Source: CAYRVX01 sp964427875
GTDB taxonomy: Bacteria > Planctomycetota > Phycisphaerae > SM23-33
Reading direction: 5' to 3'
Assembly (NCBI GenBank): GCA_964427875.1
Contig: CAYRVX010000014.1
Coordinates: 16,085 to 80,084, forward strand
Length of the DNA stretch: 64,000 bases
The notes below the pieces were generated by a model that searched no databases, was not told the origin of the DNA, and saw only the letters and a list, made by a program, of their open reading frames with translations. Shown here one piece after another: positions 18,100 through 26,156 of this stretch. Position 1 is the stretch's first letter. Every line of letters starts with the position of its first letter. Position numbers and translations under genes: made by a program.

Positions 18100-19061
18100 T
18101 TCTTGTAGTCCGGGTTCAGCAGGCCGTCGATCTTCTCCTCGTTCATGTTCTCCGGCGTGGCGACGGTGCAGCCGGTGTCCACGCGGGCCTCGACCTTCTG
18201 CTTCTTCAGGTGACGGACCATCGTCTTGACGCCCATGTAGCCCATGTTGATCGGGTCCTGAAGCACCAGGCCGTGGATCTGCTTCCTGCCCAGCGCGTCC
18301 ACCAGCTTGGCGTTGCTGTCGAAGCCGACGAACTTGATCTTGCCCGCCAGGGCGGCGTTCTCCAGCGCACGGAGCATGCCGAAGGTCGTCGTCTCGTTGG
18401 GGCAGAAGACGCCGTCCGCCTCGCGGAGCTTGGGCATGAGGTTCTCGGCCGTCTTCATCGACCGCTCGATGTCCCCGCCGCGTTGGCTCTCGCTGATCAC
18501 CTCGATGCCGGAGTGCTTCTTGATGGCGTCGAGGAAGCCGGCCTCGCGGTTCTCGGTGCTGGCCGAGCCCTCGTGGTATCGCATCATCACGACCTTGCCC
18601 TTGCCGCCCAGGAGCCTGGCGAGGTGCTCGCCGCCCAACTGCCCGCCCTTGAAGTTGTCCGTGGCGACGAAACTGACGTGCTCGCTGCCGCCGAGCCCCG
18701 AGTCGATGATCACCGTCGGGATCCCGCTCTTCTTGGCGTTCCTCACCTGGATCTGCAAGGCCGGACCGTGATGCAGCGGGGCCAGCACGATGCCGTCCAC
18801 GCCCCGAACGATGATGTCCTCGACGACCTTGGTCTGGCCTTCCAGGTCGTCCTCCTTCATCGCGCCCTTCCAGATGATGTCGACGCCGAGCTCCTTGGAG
18901 GCCTTGACCGCCCCGGCATGCACCGACTTCCAGAAGCTGTGCGTCGTGCCCTTGGGGATGACGGCGATGGTCGTCTTCCCGGGGCCGGCCGGCTTCGTCC
19001 TGCAGGACGTGATCACCACGGCGGCGGCACAGCAAATCGATGCGATCAGCAGGTTGCGCAT
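18081..19061 (-). CDS. Sugar ABC transporter substrate-binding lipoprotein
   Basis: This 326-residue periplasmic binding protein of the ribose/LacI-like class (Peripla_BP_4) has a lipoprotein signal (LLIASICCAAAVVITSC). Typical segments are 'TTIAVIPKGTTHSFWKSVHA', 'VVEDIIVRGVDGIVLAP', 'IPTVIIDSGLGGSEHVSFVA', 'DGVFCPNETTTFGMLRAL' and 'KIKFVGFDSNAKLVDALG'. It is the first gene of the importer operon and is divergent from the alpha-L-fucosidase at 19275 across a 213-base gap that must hold both promoters. The aromatic/acidic pocket residues cannot be assigned to a particular sugar by eye. Confidence 0.94.
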   Translation of the reverse strand: MRNLLIASICCAAAVVITSCRTKPAGPGKTTIAVIPKGTTHSFWKSVHAGAVKASKELGVDIIWKGAMKEDDLEGQTKVVEDIIVRGVDGIVLAPLHHGPALQIQVRNAKKSGIPTVIIDSGLGGSEHVSFVATDNFKGGQLGGEHLARLLGGKGKVVMMRYHEGSASTENREAGFLDAIKKHSGIEVISESQRGGDIERSMKTAENLMPKLREADGVFCPNETTTFGMLRALENAALAGKIKFVGFDSNAKLVDALGRKQIHGLVLQDPINMGYMGVKTMVRHLKKQKVEARVDTGCTVATPENMNEEKIDGLLNPDYKKWLEEE

Positions 19062-19274
19062 GATGGCTCCTTTCCTTGCATAGGCGGATCACCGGCCGGC
19101 GGCCGCGCCGGCACGGCGACGGATAGAGAATACCCCGGCGTTTTCGGCTTTGGCAAGGGTTTGTTGGGTCCGCATGAGATCAGGCGGCGTTGAAGGAAAT
19201 GCCGGCGCTGCTGGCCGGCCGGCTCGCACGGGCCGGGCTTGGGGGTTGGCGTCTTTGGTTGGAGGCATCGAGGC

Positions 19275-21050
19275 ATGAAGATTCAGCGTTTCACACGGGC
19301 GGCATCCCTGGCGGCGGCGGTCTGCATCCTCTGGGCGAGCACCTGCGGCGTGGCGGCCGCGAGCGACAAACCCGCCGGCGGCGGACCGGCGAGGGAGACG
19401 AAACAGCAGCGCGACGCGCGGATGGCGTGGTGGCGCCAGGCGCGGTTCGGCATGTTCATCCACTGGGGGCTGTACGCCGTCCCCGCCGGCGTGTGGAAGG
19501 GCAAGCAGATCGGCGGCATCGGCGAGTGGATCATGAACCGCGCGCGGATCCCCGTCGGCGAGTACGAGAAGCTCGTCCCGCAGTTCAACCCCGTCAAGTT
19601 CGACGCCAAGCAGTGGGTCGCGCTCGCCGGGGAAGCGGGCATGAAGTACATCGTGATCACCTCAAAGCACCACGACGGCTTCTGCCTGTGGGACAGCAAG
19701 CTCACCGACTACGACATCATGGCCACGCCGTTCAAGCGCGACATCCTCAAGGAGCTGTCCGACGAGTGCCACCGCCAGCACGTCCGCATGTGCTGGTACC
19801 ACTCGATCATGGACTGGCACCACCCGGACCAGAAGGCGAACTTCCCGAAGTATCAGAAGTACCTCAACGGCCAGGTCCGCGAGCTGCTGACCGGCTACGG
19901 GAAGATCGGCGTGATGTGGTTCGACGGCGAATGGATCAAGCAGTGGGACCAGGCCAAGGGCCGCGAACTGGCCGCGTTCTGCCGGTCGCTCCAGCCGGAG
20001 CTCGTCATCAACAACCGCGTCGGAAAGCGCAAGAGAGAGGACGGCGACTTCGGCACGCCCGAACAGCGCATCCCCGCGCAGGGGCTGGGCTACGACTGGG
20101 AAACGTGCATGACCATGAACGGCACGTGGGGCTTCAAGAAGCACGACCACAACTGGAAGTCCACCACCGACCTGCTCCGAAAGCTCGTGGACATCGCCAG
20201 CAAGGGGGGCAACTTCCTGCTGAACGTCGGCCCGACGGCCGAGGGGCTCATCCCCGAGCCCAGCATCAAGCGCCTCAAGGAGATGGGCAAGTGGCTCGCC
20301 GTCAACGGCGAGAGCATCTACGGCACCAAGGCGAGCGTCTTCAAGCGCCTGCCGTGGGGGCGGTGCACCTCGAAGCTCGCCGGCGCGCGGGGCAGCGGGC
20401 CGAGCCGGCTGTACCTTCACGTATTCGACTGGCCGAAGGACGGCAAGCTGCTCGTGCCCGGCCTGGCCAGCGACGTACATAAGGCCTACCTCCTCGCAGA
20501 CAAGCAGCGTGCGTCGCTGAAGACCGCCCGCGGCGACGCCGGCGTGACGATCGATCTGCCGGCCGAGGCGCCGGACCCGACCGACACGGTTATCGTCCTG
20601 GACGTGCCCGCGCAGGTGAAGGTGGCTGCCTACACGATTCGCGCCGGCAAGGACGGCAGCTACACGCTCGGCGCCGGCGACGCCGAGACCCACGGCCGGA
20701 CGATCCACTTCGAGGGCGGCAAGAACTGCATTGGCTTCTGGACGAACGCCGGGGACTGGGTGAGCTGGGACTTCCAGGTCGCCAAGGCGGGCACGTTCGA
20801 CGTGCAGCTCACCTACGCCTGCGAGAAGGGCAGCGGCGAGAGCACCTTCACCGTCGCCGTCGGCGATCGGAAGATCGAGTGCAAGGTCAAGGAAACGGGC
20901 TCGTGGACGAAGTTCGTCACGGAGAAGCTCGGGACGATCCAACTGGACAAGCCGGGTGCGGCGAAGCTCTCCGTGAAGGCGAAGACGAAGCCCAACCTGG
21001 CGGTGATGAACCTGCGGGGGATCAAGCTCGTGCCGGCGAAGGGTGCCTGA
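19275..21050 (+). CDS. Secreted alpha-L-fucosidase (GH29) with C-terminal beta-sandwich module
   Basis: This is a 591-residue protein; the ATG at 19275 is chosen because GGAGGCATCGAGGC precedes it and a signal peptide follows (RAASLAAAVCILWASTCGVAAA). The GH29 barrel shows 'WWRQARFGMFIHWGLYAVPA', 'YIVITSKHHDGFCLWDS', the nucleophile motif VMWFDGEW (Asp217) and 'GGNFLLNVGPTAEGLIP'. After a linker domain the last about 120 residues ('GRTIHFEGGKNCIGFWTNAG' to the end) form a CBM6/DUF5077-like carbohydrate-binding sandwich. It releases L-fucose from glycans. Its divergence from the sugar importer, and the sulfatases nearby, suggest use of sulfated fucose-containing polysaccharide. Confidence 0.95.
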   Translation: MKIQRFTRAASLAAAVCILWASTCGVAAASDKPAGGGPARETKQQRDARMAWWRQARFGMFIHWGLYAVPAGVWKGKQIGGIGEWIMNRARIPVGEYEKLVPQFNPVKFDAKQWVALAGEAGMKYIVITSKHHDGFCLWDSKLTDYDIMATPFKRDILKELSDECHRQHVRMCWYHSIMDWHHPDQKANFPKYQKYLNGQVRELLTGYGKIGVMWFDGEWIKQWDQAKGRELAAFCRSLQPELVINNRVGKRKREDGDFGTPEQRIPAQGLGYDWETCMTMNGTWGFKKHDHNWKSTTDLLRKLVDIASKGGNFLLNVGPTAEGLIPEPSIKRLKEMGKWLAVNGESIYGTKASVFKRLPWGRCTSKLAGARGSGPSRLYLHVFDWPKDGKLLVPGLASDVHKAYLLADKQRASLKTARGDAGVTIDLPAEAPDPTDTVIVLDVPAQVKVAAYTIRAGKDGSYTLGAGDAETHGRTIHFEGGKNCIGFWTNAGDWVSWDFQVAKAGTFDVQLTYACEKGSGESTFTVAVGDRKIECKVKETGSWTKFVTEKLGTIQLDKPGAAKLSVKAKTKPNLAVMNLRGIKLVPAKGA

Positions 21051-21144
21051 CGACGCGGCGAGCAAGCTCGCCCGCTAAACAGCAAGCTCCGCGACGGCGA
21101 CCCGGCCTCGTGCGCGTGAGGAGTTTAGCGGCGGGGCTCCTGCT

Positions 21145-21170
21145 CTGCGAAGCAGCGCTTCGCTGCGCAG
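21145..21170. terminator. Hairpin between convergent genes, possible terminator
   Basis: CTGCG at 21145-21149 pairs with CGCAG at 21166-21170, and CAGCG at 21153-21157 pairs with CGCTG at 21161-21165 around a CTT loop. It sits between the fucosidase stop and the convergent sulfatase stop. There is no T tract on either side, so it could equally be a repeat remnant. Confidence 0.35.
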
Positions 21171-21202
21171 CACGAGTCGCCCCGCGCGCTCTTCTGTCTG
21201 AA

Positions 21203-22627
21203 TCACCCCCGCGGCCAGGCCTGCTCCTTCGGCAGGTTCGGCGCCGGCGTGAGGCGCTTCTGCCATTCGGCGAGCATGCGGCGGTGCTCGGCGACCACGG
21301 ACGCCAGCTTGGGCTCGCCCGCGAGGTTCTTCGTCTCGGCGGGGTCGGCCTGCATGTCGAAGAGCTGCTCGACGGGATCGTCGCGGTACTTGACGTACTT
21401 GTACCTCTCCGAGCGGATCATGCGGGCCCGGTGGCCGACCTCGGAGGCGACGAAGGGCCGGCGGCTCGACGCGCGGCCTTCCAGCAGCGGGCGCAGGCTC
21501 CGGCCGTGCATGTTCGGGGGCGGTTTGATCCCCACGTAGTCACAGACCGTGGGCACGACGTCGAGCCCGGAGACCAGGTGCTCGGCGTCCACGGCGTCCG
21601 CTCGGGCGTGCCCGGGGAAGGAGACGATCATCGGCACCTTCACCGCCTCCTCGTACAGGAAGTTCTTGCGGACCATCTGGTGATGGCCGAGCCCCTCCCC
21701 GTGGTCGGAGGTGAACAGGACCAGCGTGTCGGCGGCGTGGCCGGTGTGGCGCAGCGCGTCGAGCAGGCGGCCGATCTCGGCGTCCACCATCTCGATATGG
21801 CGGTAGTAGCTCCACACGTAATACCGCCAGTGAAGCTCGGACCACTTGCCCTTCTTCACGCCGGGCTCGTTGCCGTCTCGCTGCTTGCGAAGGCCGGCCG
21901 GCTCGTTCGGGTCGAACCGGAAGTTGGCGGGCAGCTCGGGCAGCTCGTCGGCGATCCCGCCATAACGCAGCTTGCCGGGGTCGTGCTGGTTGATGCGCAG
22001 CCACTGGCAGATGTCGTGCGGCTGGAAGAACGAGGCCACCATCAGGAAGGGCTTGTCCTTCGATCGGTTTTGCAGGTAGCCCTGGCAGGCCAGCGACGTG
22101 CTGGTGTCGCCGAGGTTTCCCTGGCCGCCCACGCCGGGCGTGAGCACCGCAAAGCCCGGCACGTTGTGGGTGAAGCTGCTCGGCAGGTGCCACTTGCCCG
22201 CGTAGATCGTCTCGTAGCCCGTGTGCTCGCCGAACCACTGCCCGATGTTCGGGATGGACTTGTGGATGGGCCGGCCGTTGACGGGCACGCCCGCCTCGCT
22301 GGGCATGCGGCCGGTCCACAGCGAGCTGCGCGCCGGCGAGCAGAGCGGGTTCGCGCTGTGCGACTCGAGGAACGTCACGCCCTCGCGGCAGAGGCTGTCC
22401 AGCCCCGGCGTCTTGAGGTGCCTGCATCCGCGCGCGGCGACGGTGGCGATGTGCTGCTGGTCGGTCATGATCAGCAGCACGTTGGGACCGGCCTTCCTTC
22501 GGGGCGGTGCCGGTGCGGCGCCCACGATGCCTCTGGCCGAGAGGGCCGCCGCGCCGCCCGCGCCCGCCTGGAGCACCCGGCGGCGGGAGAGCTTCGCGCG
22601 GGGCCTGTGTCCTGCTTTGTCGCTCAT
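21203..22627 (-). CDS. Tat-exported sulfatase (CSPAR type)
   Basis: This 474-residue sulfatase begins MSDKAGHRPRAKLSRRRVLQ with a Tat signal. The metal site is 'NVLLIMTDQQHIATVAARG'. The formylglycine motif is C-S-P-A-R with Cys96, followed by SSLWTGR. Then come 'YETIYAGKWHLPSS' and 'LVLFTSDHGEGLGHHQMVRK', with an Asp-His pair in place of the usual Asp-Asn, and 'KNFLYEEAVKVPMIVSFPG'. The DxHG form recalls choline-sulfatase/heparan-type sulfatases. The start overlaps the upstream gene stop by 4 bases. It is the last gene of the minus-strand run that begins at 32292. Confidence 0.94.
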   Translation of the reverse strand: MSDKAGHRPRAKLSRRRVLQAGAGGAAALSARGIVGAAPAPPRRKAGPNVLLIMTDQQHIATVAARGCRHLKTPGLDSLCREGVTFLESHSANPLCSPARSSLWTGRMPSEAGVPVNGRPIHKSIPNIGQWFGEHTGYETIYAGKWHLPSSFTHNVPGFAVLTPGVGGQGNLGDTSTSLACQGYLQNRSKDKPFLMVASFFQPHDICQWLRINQHDPGKLRYGGIADELPELPANFRFDPNEPAGLRKQRDGNEPGVKKGKWSELHWRYYVWSYYRHIEMVDAEIGRLLDALRHTGHAADTLVLFTSDHGEGLGHHQMVRKNFLYEEAVKVPMIVSFPGHARADAVDAEHLVSGLDVVPTVCDYVGIKPPPNMHGRSLRPLLEGRASSRRPFVASEVGHRARMIRSERYKYVKYRDDPVEQLFDMQADPAETKNLAGEPKLASVVAEHRRMLAEWQKRLTPAPNLPKEQAWPRG

Positions 22628-23403
22628 TTCTTTGCCTCTCCCGATCCGGCCGCCTTCGCTTGGCGGATGTACGTTCGCGGCCCGCTGGTCACCAGCAACA
22701 GCCGGTGCCGATCGTCCAGCCAGTACTCGTAGGGATACACGCCGCGGCCGACTTGGCTGAGACAGTGCAGCCGGAGTTTCTCCGGCCCCCACGTGACGGG
22801 GATCGTGCCCCGGTAGCTCAGGCGGTGGTCTTCCTTGAGCACGCTGAGCCCCTCGAGCACGGCGAACTTCGCCGGCGCCGCGGGGCGGAAGTGCATTCGC
22901 TGGACGGCCTCGAACAGGCACCAGTCGGCCGTCAGGTGCGGGGGAACCCGGCGCTTGATCGTTTTCCCGCCGACCGTCGTCTTCCACGTGCTGCCGTCGA
23001 TGCGACCGGCCTGCTCCACCGCGAACGGTGGCAGGTTGTCCATGTGACTGCCGGAGAAGCTGCTCTTGATCGTCCAGGCCGTCGGCGAGGCCAGCGCGTC
23101 GAGCCCGCACTGGACGGCGGCACGGATCGTGTGCAGCTTGCCCTGGCTGTTGCGGAGCGTCTGGCGGACGGCGAGCCGCTGCGCACGGCCGTCGATCTTT
23201 CGGTCGATGTGCAGCTCGCCCACGTCGTAGTTGCCGCGCCCGCTGTGCCCGTAGCACGTCCAGACCGTGAACGCGGCGGCCCAGTCCTCGTCCGGCGCGA
23301 AATCGCCCGCCGGCGGGGCGGCCTTCAAGGCGCCAAGCTCGGTCATGATCGTCGGCGTCAGCGGGTGCTTCACCGGCGAGCTGGTCTTTCTCTTTTTGGC
23401 CAT
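22624..23403 (-). CDS. Hypothetical protein coupled to a sulfatase
   Basis: This 259-residue protein begins MAKKRKTSSPVKHPLTPT, with GAAAGAGG before the ATG. There is no signal peptide. It is rich in tryptophan and mixed beta-type sequence ('AAAFTVWTCYGHSGRGNYDV', 'WTIKSSFSGSHMDNLPPFAV', 'YPYEYWLDDRHRLLLVTSGP') and shows no motif I can place. The last 20 residues are basic and charged. It sits between the PQQ-type protein (38 bases upstream) and the sulfatase (4-base overlap), so it is expressed with them. The apparent beta-sandwich character and tight coupling hint at a role in handling the same substrate, but this is a guess. Confidence 0.7.
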   Translation of the reverse strand: MAKKRKTSSPVKHPLTPTIMTELGALKAAPPAGDFAPDEDWAAAFTVWTCYGHSGRGNYDVGELHIDRKIDGRAQRLAVRQTLRNSQGKLHTIRAAVQCGLDALASPTAWTIKSSFSGSHMDNLPPFAVEQAGRIDGSTWKTTVGGKTIKRRVPPHLTADWCLFEAVQRMHFRPAAPAKFAVLEGLSVLKEDHRLSYRGTIPVTWGPEKLRLHCLSQVGRGVYPYEYWLDDRHRLLLVTSGPRTYIRQAKAAGSGEAKK

Positions 23404-23441
23404 GATGCCTCTTTCGTGAATCGCGGCCGTCTCGCCTGGGA

Positions 23442-26150
23442 TCACGGTTTCTCTGTCGCCAGCTTTGGCCTTTCGGGGAGGTCGCGGTTGGGCTCGGGCC
23501 CCTCGGCGTCGGGCGGGGGCTCGCGGAGCCGGACGGCCGTGATGGCGGCGAACGGGTCGGGGATGGTCAGCCGCAGGAACGGCGCGGGCTTTGCTCGCAG
23601 GTGGGGGGCCGTGGCGAGCAGGGCCTGGCGGGAAGCGGCCCTCGTGGGGTCGTCCCACGGGCTTGACCGGGCGGGATAGCGCTGCATGTACTGCGTCGAG
23701 ACCTCCGGCAGCCGGTCGAGGCCGGGGGAGTCCTCGCGGACCGGCGGGCCGACGGGCATCGGCCGGGGCGCTTCGGTCAGCGGCCCGGGCTGTCCGCCGA
23801 GGGGGGGCATCGCCGCGATCGGGCGCAGGCGCAGCGGCCGGCGCAGTTCCGAAGCCAGGCACCGCGGTTCGCGGCGGAGGCGGGCGGCCGGCAGCGGCGG
23901 CCCGCGCCACTCGCCGGTCAGCGTGGGCGTCGCCGACGGCTGCGGGGCCGCCAACAGGCAAGGAAGGGAGCTGAAGGTCATGTCGCGGCGGACGGGCGCC
24001 TTGCCGGGCTGGCCGGCCTCGACGACGGGCGATTCCGGCTTGGCCGTGATGATGAGCTTCGCGGGCGCGAACTCCGCCGGCAGCATGAGCTTGTTCGTGT
24101 CCATCTTCAGGAGCGGCTCTTCGGCCATCGTCAGGTTCGACTGAAGGACCGTCTCATCCGTGACGGGAAACAGGGCGATCAGCGTTCCGCCGTAGTCGGC
24201 CCCGTAGACCTTGAGCGGGCGTTCCGGGTCCGGCTGCTTCATGACCGACCCGGTGAAGTGCCACTTGATGGGCGGCATGGGCCTTCCCGTACGGCGGTCA
24301 ACGAGGACGCTCTCGATGGGAACGGTTCGCGCCGCGCCGCCGGCGGTGGCGAAGGACAGCGAGATCGTCACTTCCGGCCCCTCGGCGGCGCCTCGCCCCT
24401 TGGACGGCTTGCCCGGCTTGAGGCCCAGGCTTACCAGGGCCTTGTGGACGTCGCTGGGCTTGGCCAGGAACGTGACGACCGTTTCGTGGGCCTTCTGCCC
24501 GCGGGGCGACGGGTACGTGGCCATCACCTCGATGGGGTAGACCTCTTTGAGGTTCGGCAGCTTTCGCGGGGCGACTCGGCAGGGGATGGTGACGGCGCGC
24601 CCGGCCTTGTCGACGCTGACGACGACGGCGGCCTTCTCTCGGGCGATGACGGAGGTGTCGGCGATGCAGACGATCGCCGACGGCTGGTCCGTGGCCGCGC
24701 CGAACAGGTTGCCGGTGGCCAGGTAGAGCCGCCCGCCGTGGACCACCGGCGAGCCGAAGACCATCCCGGGCGCCTGGACGAGCTGGTCGGCCGGCACGTT
24801 GAGTGACCACTGTTTCCGGCCGGTATCGAGCTCGATGCCGTAGGCGACGCCCTTGATGTCGACGACGTACACCATGTCCTTGACGATCGCGGGCCCGGCG
24901 AAGAACGGATGGGCCGCGTCGAAGACCCACCTCTGCTCGCCGCTGGAGACGTCCCACGCGCGGACCTTGCCGTCGGTGGCGGCGAAGACGGCAAGACCCC
25001 TCGCGGAAGCGACCGTCGAAAGCACGCCCCCCGGCACGTCCTTGCGCCATCGGACCCGGCCCTCGGAGCCGTCAACGGCGACGACCTCTCCACGGGCGTC
25101 GGCGAGACGTTTCGGATCGAAACGGATGCTGCTGCATGCCACGAGGACGGTCCTGCGGTCGGCGATCGTCACGCCGCCCCAGGGATTGACCTTGAGGGGC
25201 ACCTCCCATCTGACCGAGACTTCGCGGCTGGAGCGCGCCCGCAGGCACAGCAGGGCCCGTTTGCCGCACTTCTCTGCGTCGAGGTATGCCGAGGGGACGT
25301 ATACGTAGCCGCGGCCGGCGCTGACGGCCACGGGCGCGTCGACGTGCCACGCGCCCTTGCCCGCCTGCCAGTATACTCTGGGGACCGGTTTGGGCAGCGC
25401 ATCCTCGCTGGGGGCGATGGCGAACTCCGGGTCCTTCTTCTTGGCCTCCTCGTACTGGGCCAGGAGCTCCTTCCATCGCTTCTCGAGCAGCTCGTCGATC
25501 TGCCCGAGCGTGTAGTCCCTCTCGCCGAGCCTTGCCTGGTCGAGGTCGACGCAGAGGACGCCCGCGTCGCCGCCGCCGACGTAGACGCGCCCGCCCGAGA
25601 TCGTGGGGGCCCCCTCGATGTGGACGAGCTTCCCGGGCGCCGGAAGCTGCCATACGCACCGCCCGGTGTCCCGGCGAAAGCAGTACAGGATGGCGTTGTC
25701 CGTCTGGTGCATGCCGTCGCCGAAGACGACCAGTCCCTGCGCGACGGCGGGGCTGGAGACCGTCGGGCGTTTGAGGATCGGCGTGGCCTTGCTCCAGCGG
25801 ATCCGCTCGGCCGCGTCCTTCGCCAGCGACAGGCAGTGAAACGTGCCGGTGTTGAACGCCCCCAGGCCGGGAACGTACAGCGACTGGAGGTCCGGAACCG
25901 GCGAACCGATGAAGTGCTCGCGGGCCTTGTAGGCCCACAGGACCTCCGGCGTCTTCGGGCCGGGGCGGCCGTCGAGATTGCCCGTTCGGGCCTCGTTGCC
26001 CCGGGCGGTGGGCCAGTCCGCCGGCGCGGGCGAGCACCACGCCAGCAGGACGGCCAGCCCCGCCAGTGCCGCTTGGACCGGGCGACTTGGCCCGGACCCG
26101 CCGCCGGCGGGTAGGATCGCTTTCTGTCGAGCAGCGCCTGGGGGCATCAT
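23442..26150 (-). CDS. PQQ-type beta-propeller repeat protein, exported
   Basis: This is a 902-residue protein. The ATG at 26150 is used; a TTG one codon upstream is possible. After a signal-like segment (AALAGLAVLLAWCSPAPADW) it begins 'PTARGNEARTGNLDG', the classic opening of PQQ-like propellers. Blade motifs follow: 'VLWAYKAREHFIGSPVPD', 'TISGGRVYVGGGDAGVLCVD', 'AFTDGKVRAWDVSSGEQRW'-type strands and 'SPVVHGGRLYLATGN'. The second half (from about residue 520) has beta-rich domains with 'VTISLSFATAGGA' and a low-complexity proline-rich tail. Such propellers act as outer-surface scaffolds or, if PQQ binds, dehydrogenases; no quinone ligands are obvious. It starts 6 bases after the FG-GAP gene stop. 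Confidence 0.88.
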   Translation of the reverse strand: MMPPGAARQKAILPAGGGSGPSRPVQAALAGLAVLLAWCSPAPADWPTARGNEARTGNLDGRPGPKTPEVLWAYKAREHFIGSPVPDLQSLYVPGLGAFNTGTFHCLSLAKDAAERIRWSKATPILKRPTVSSPAVAQGLVVFGDGMHQTDNAILYCFRRDTGRCVWQLPAPGKLVHIEGAPTISGGRVYVGGGDAGVLCVDLDQARLGERDYTLGQIDELLEKRWKELLAQYEEAKKKDPEFAIAPSEDALPKPVPRVYWQAGKGAWHVDAPVAVSAGRGYVYVPSAYLDAEKCGKRALLCLRARSSREVSVRWEVPLKVNPWGGVTIADRRTVLVACSSIRFDPKRLADARGEVVAVDGSEGRVRWRKDVPGGVLSTVASARGLAVFAATDGKVRAWDVSSGEQRWVFDAAHPFFAGPAIVKDMVYVVDIKGVAYGIELDTGRKQWSLNVPADQLVQAPGMVFGSPVVHGGRLYLATGNLFGAATDQPSAIVCIADTSVIAREKAAVVVSVDKAGRAVTIPCRVAPRKLPNLKEVYPIEVMATYPSPRGQKAHETVVTFLAKPSDVHKALVSLGLKPGKPSKGRGAAEGPEVTISLSFATAGGAARTVPIESVLVDRRTGRPMPPIKWHFTGSVMKQPDPERPLKVYGADYGGTLIALFPVTDETVLQSNLTMAEEPLLKMDTNKLMLPAEFAPAKLIITAKPESPVVEAGQPGKAPVRRDMTFSSLPCLLAAPQPSATPTLTGEWRGPPLPAARLRREPRCLASELRRPLRLRPIAAMPPLGGQPGPLTEAPRPMPVGPPVREDSPGLDRLPEVSTQYMQRYPARSSPWDDPTRAASRQALLATAPHLRAKPAPFLRLTIPDPFAAITAVRLREPPPDAEGPEPNRDLPERPKLATEKP

Positions 26151-26156
26151 CAAGAC

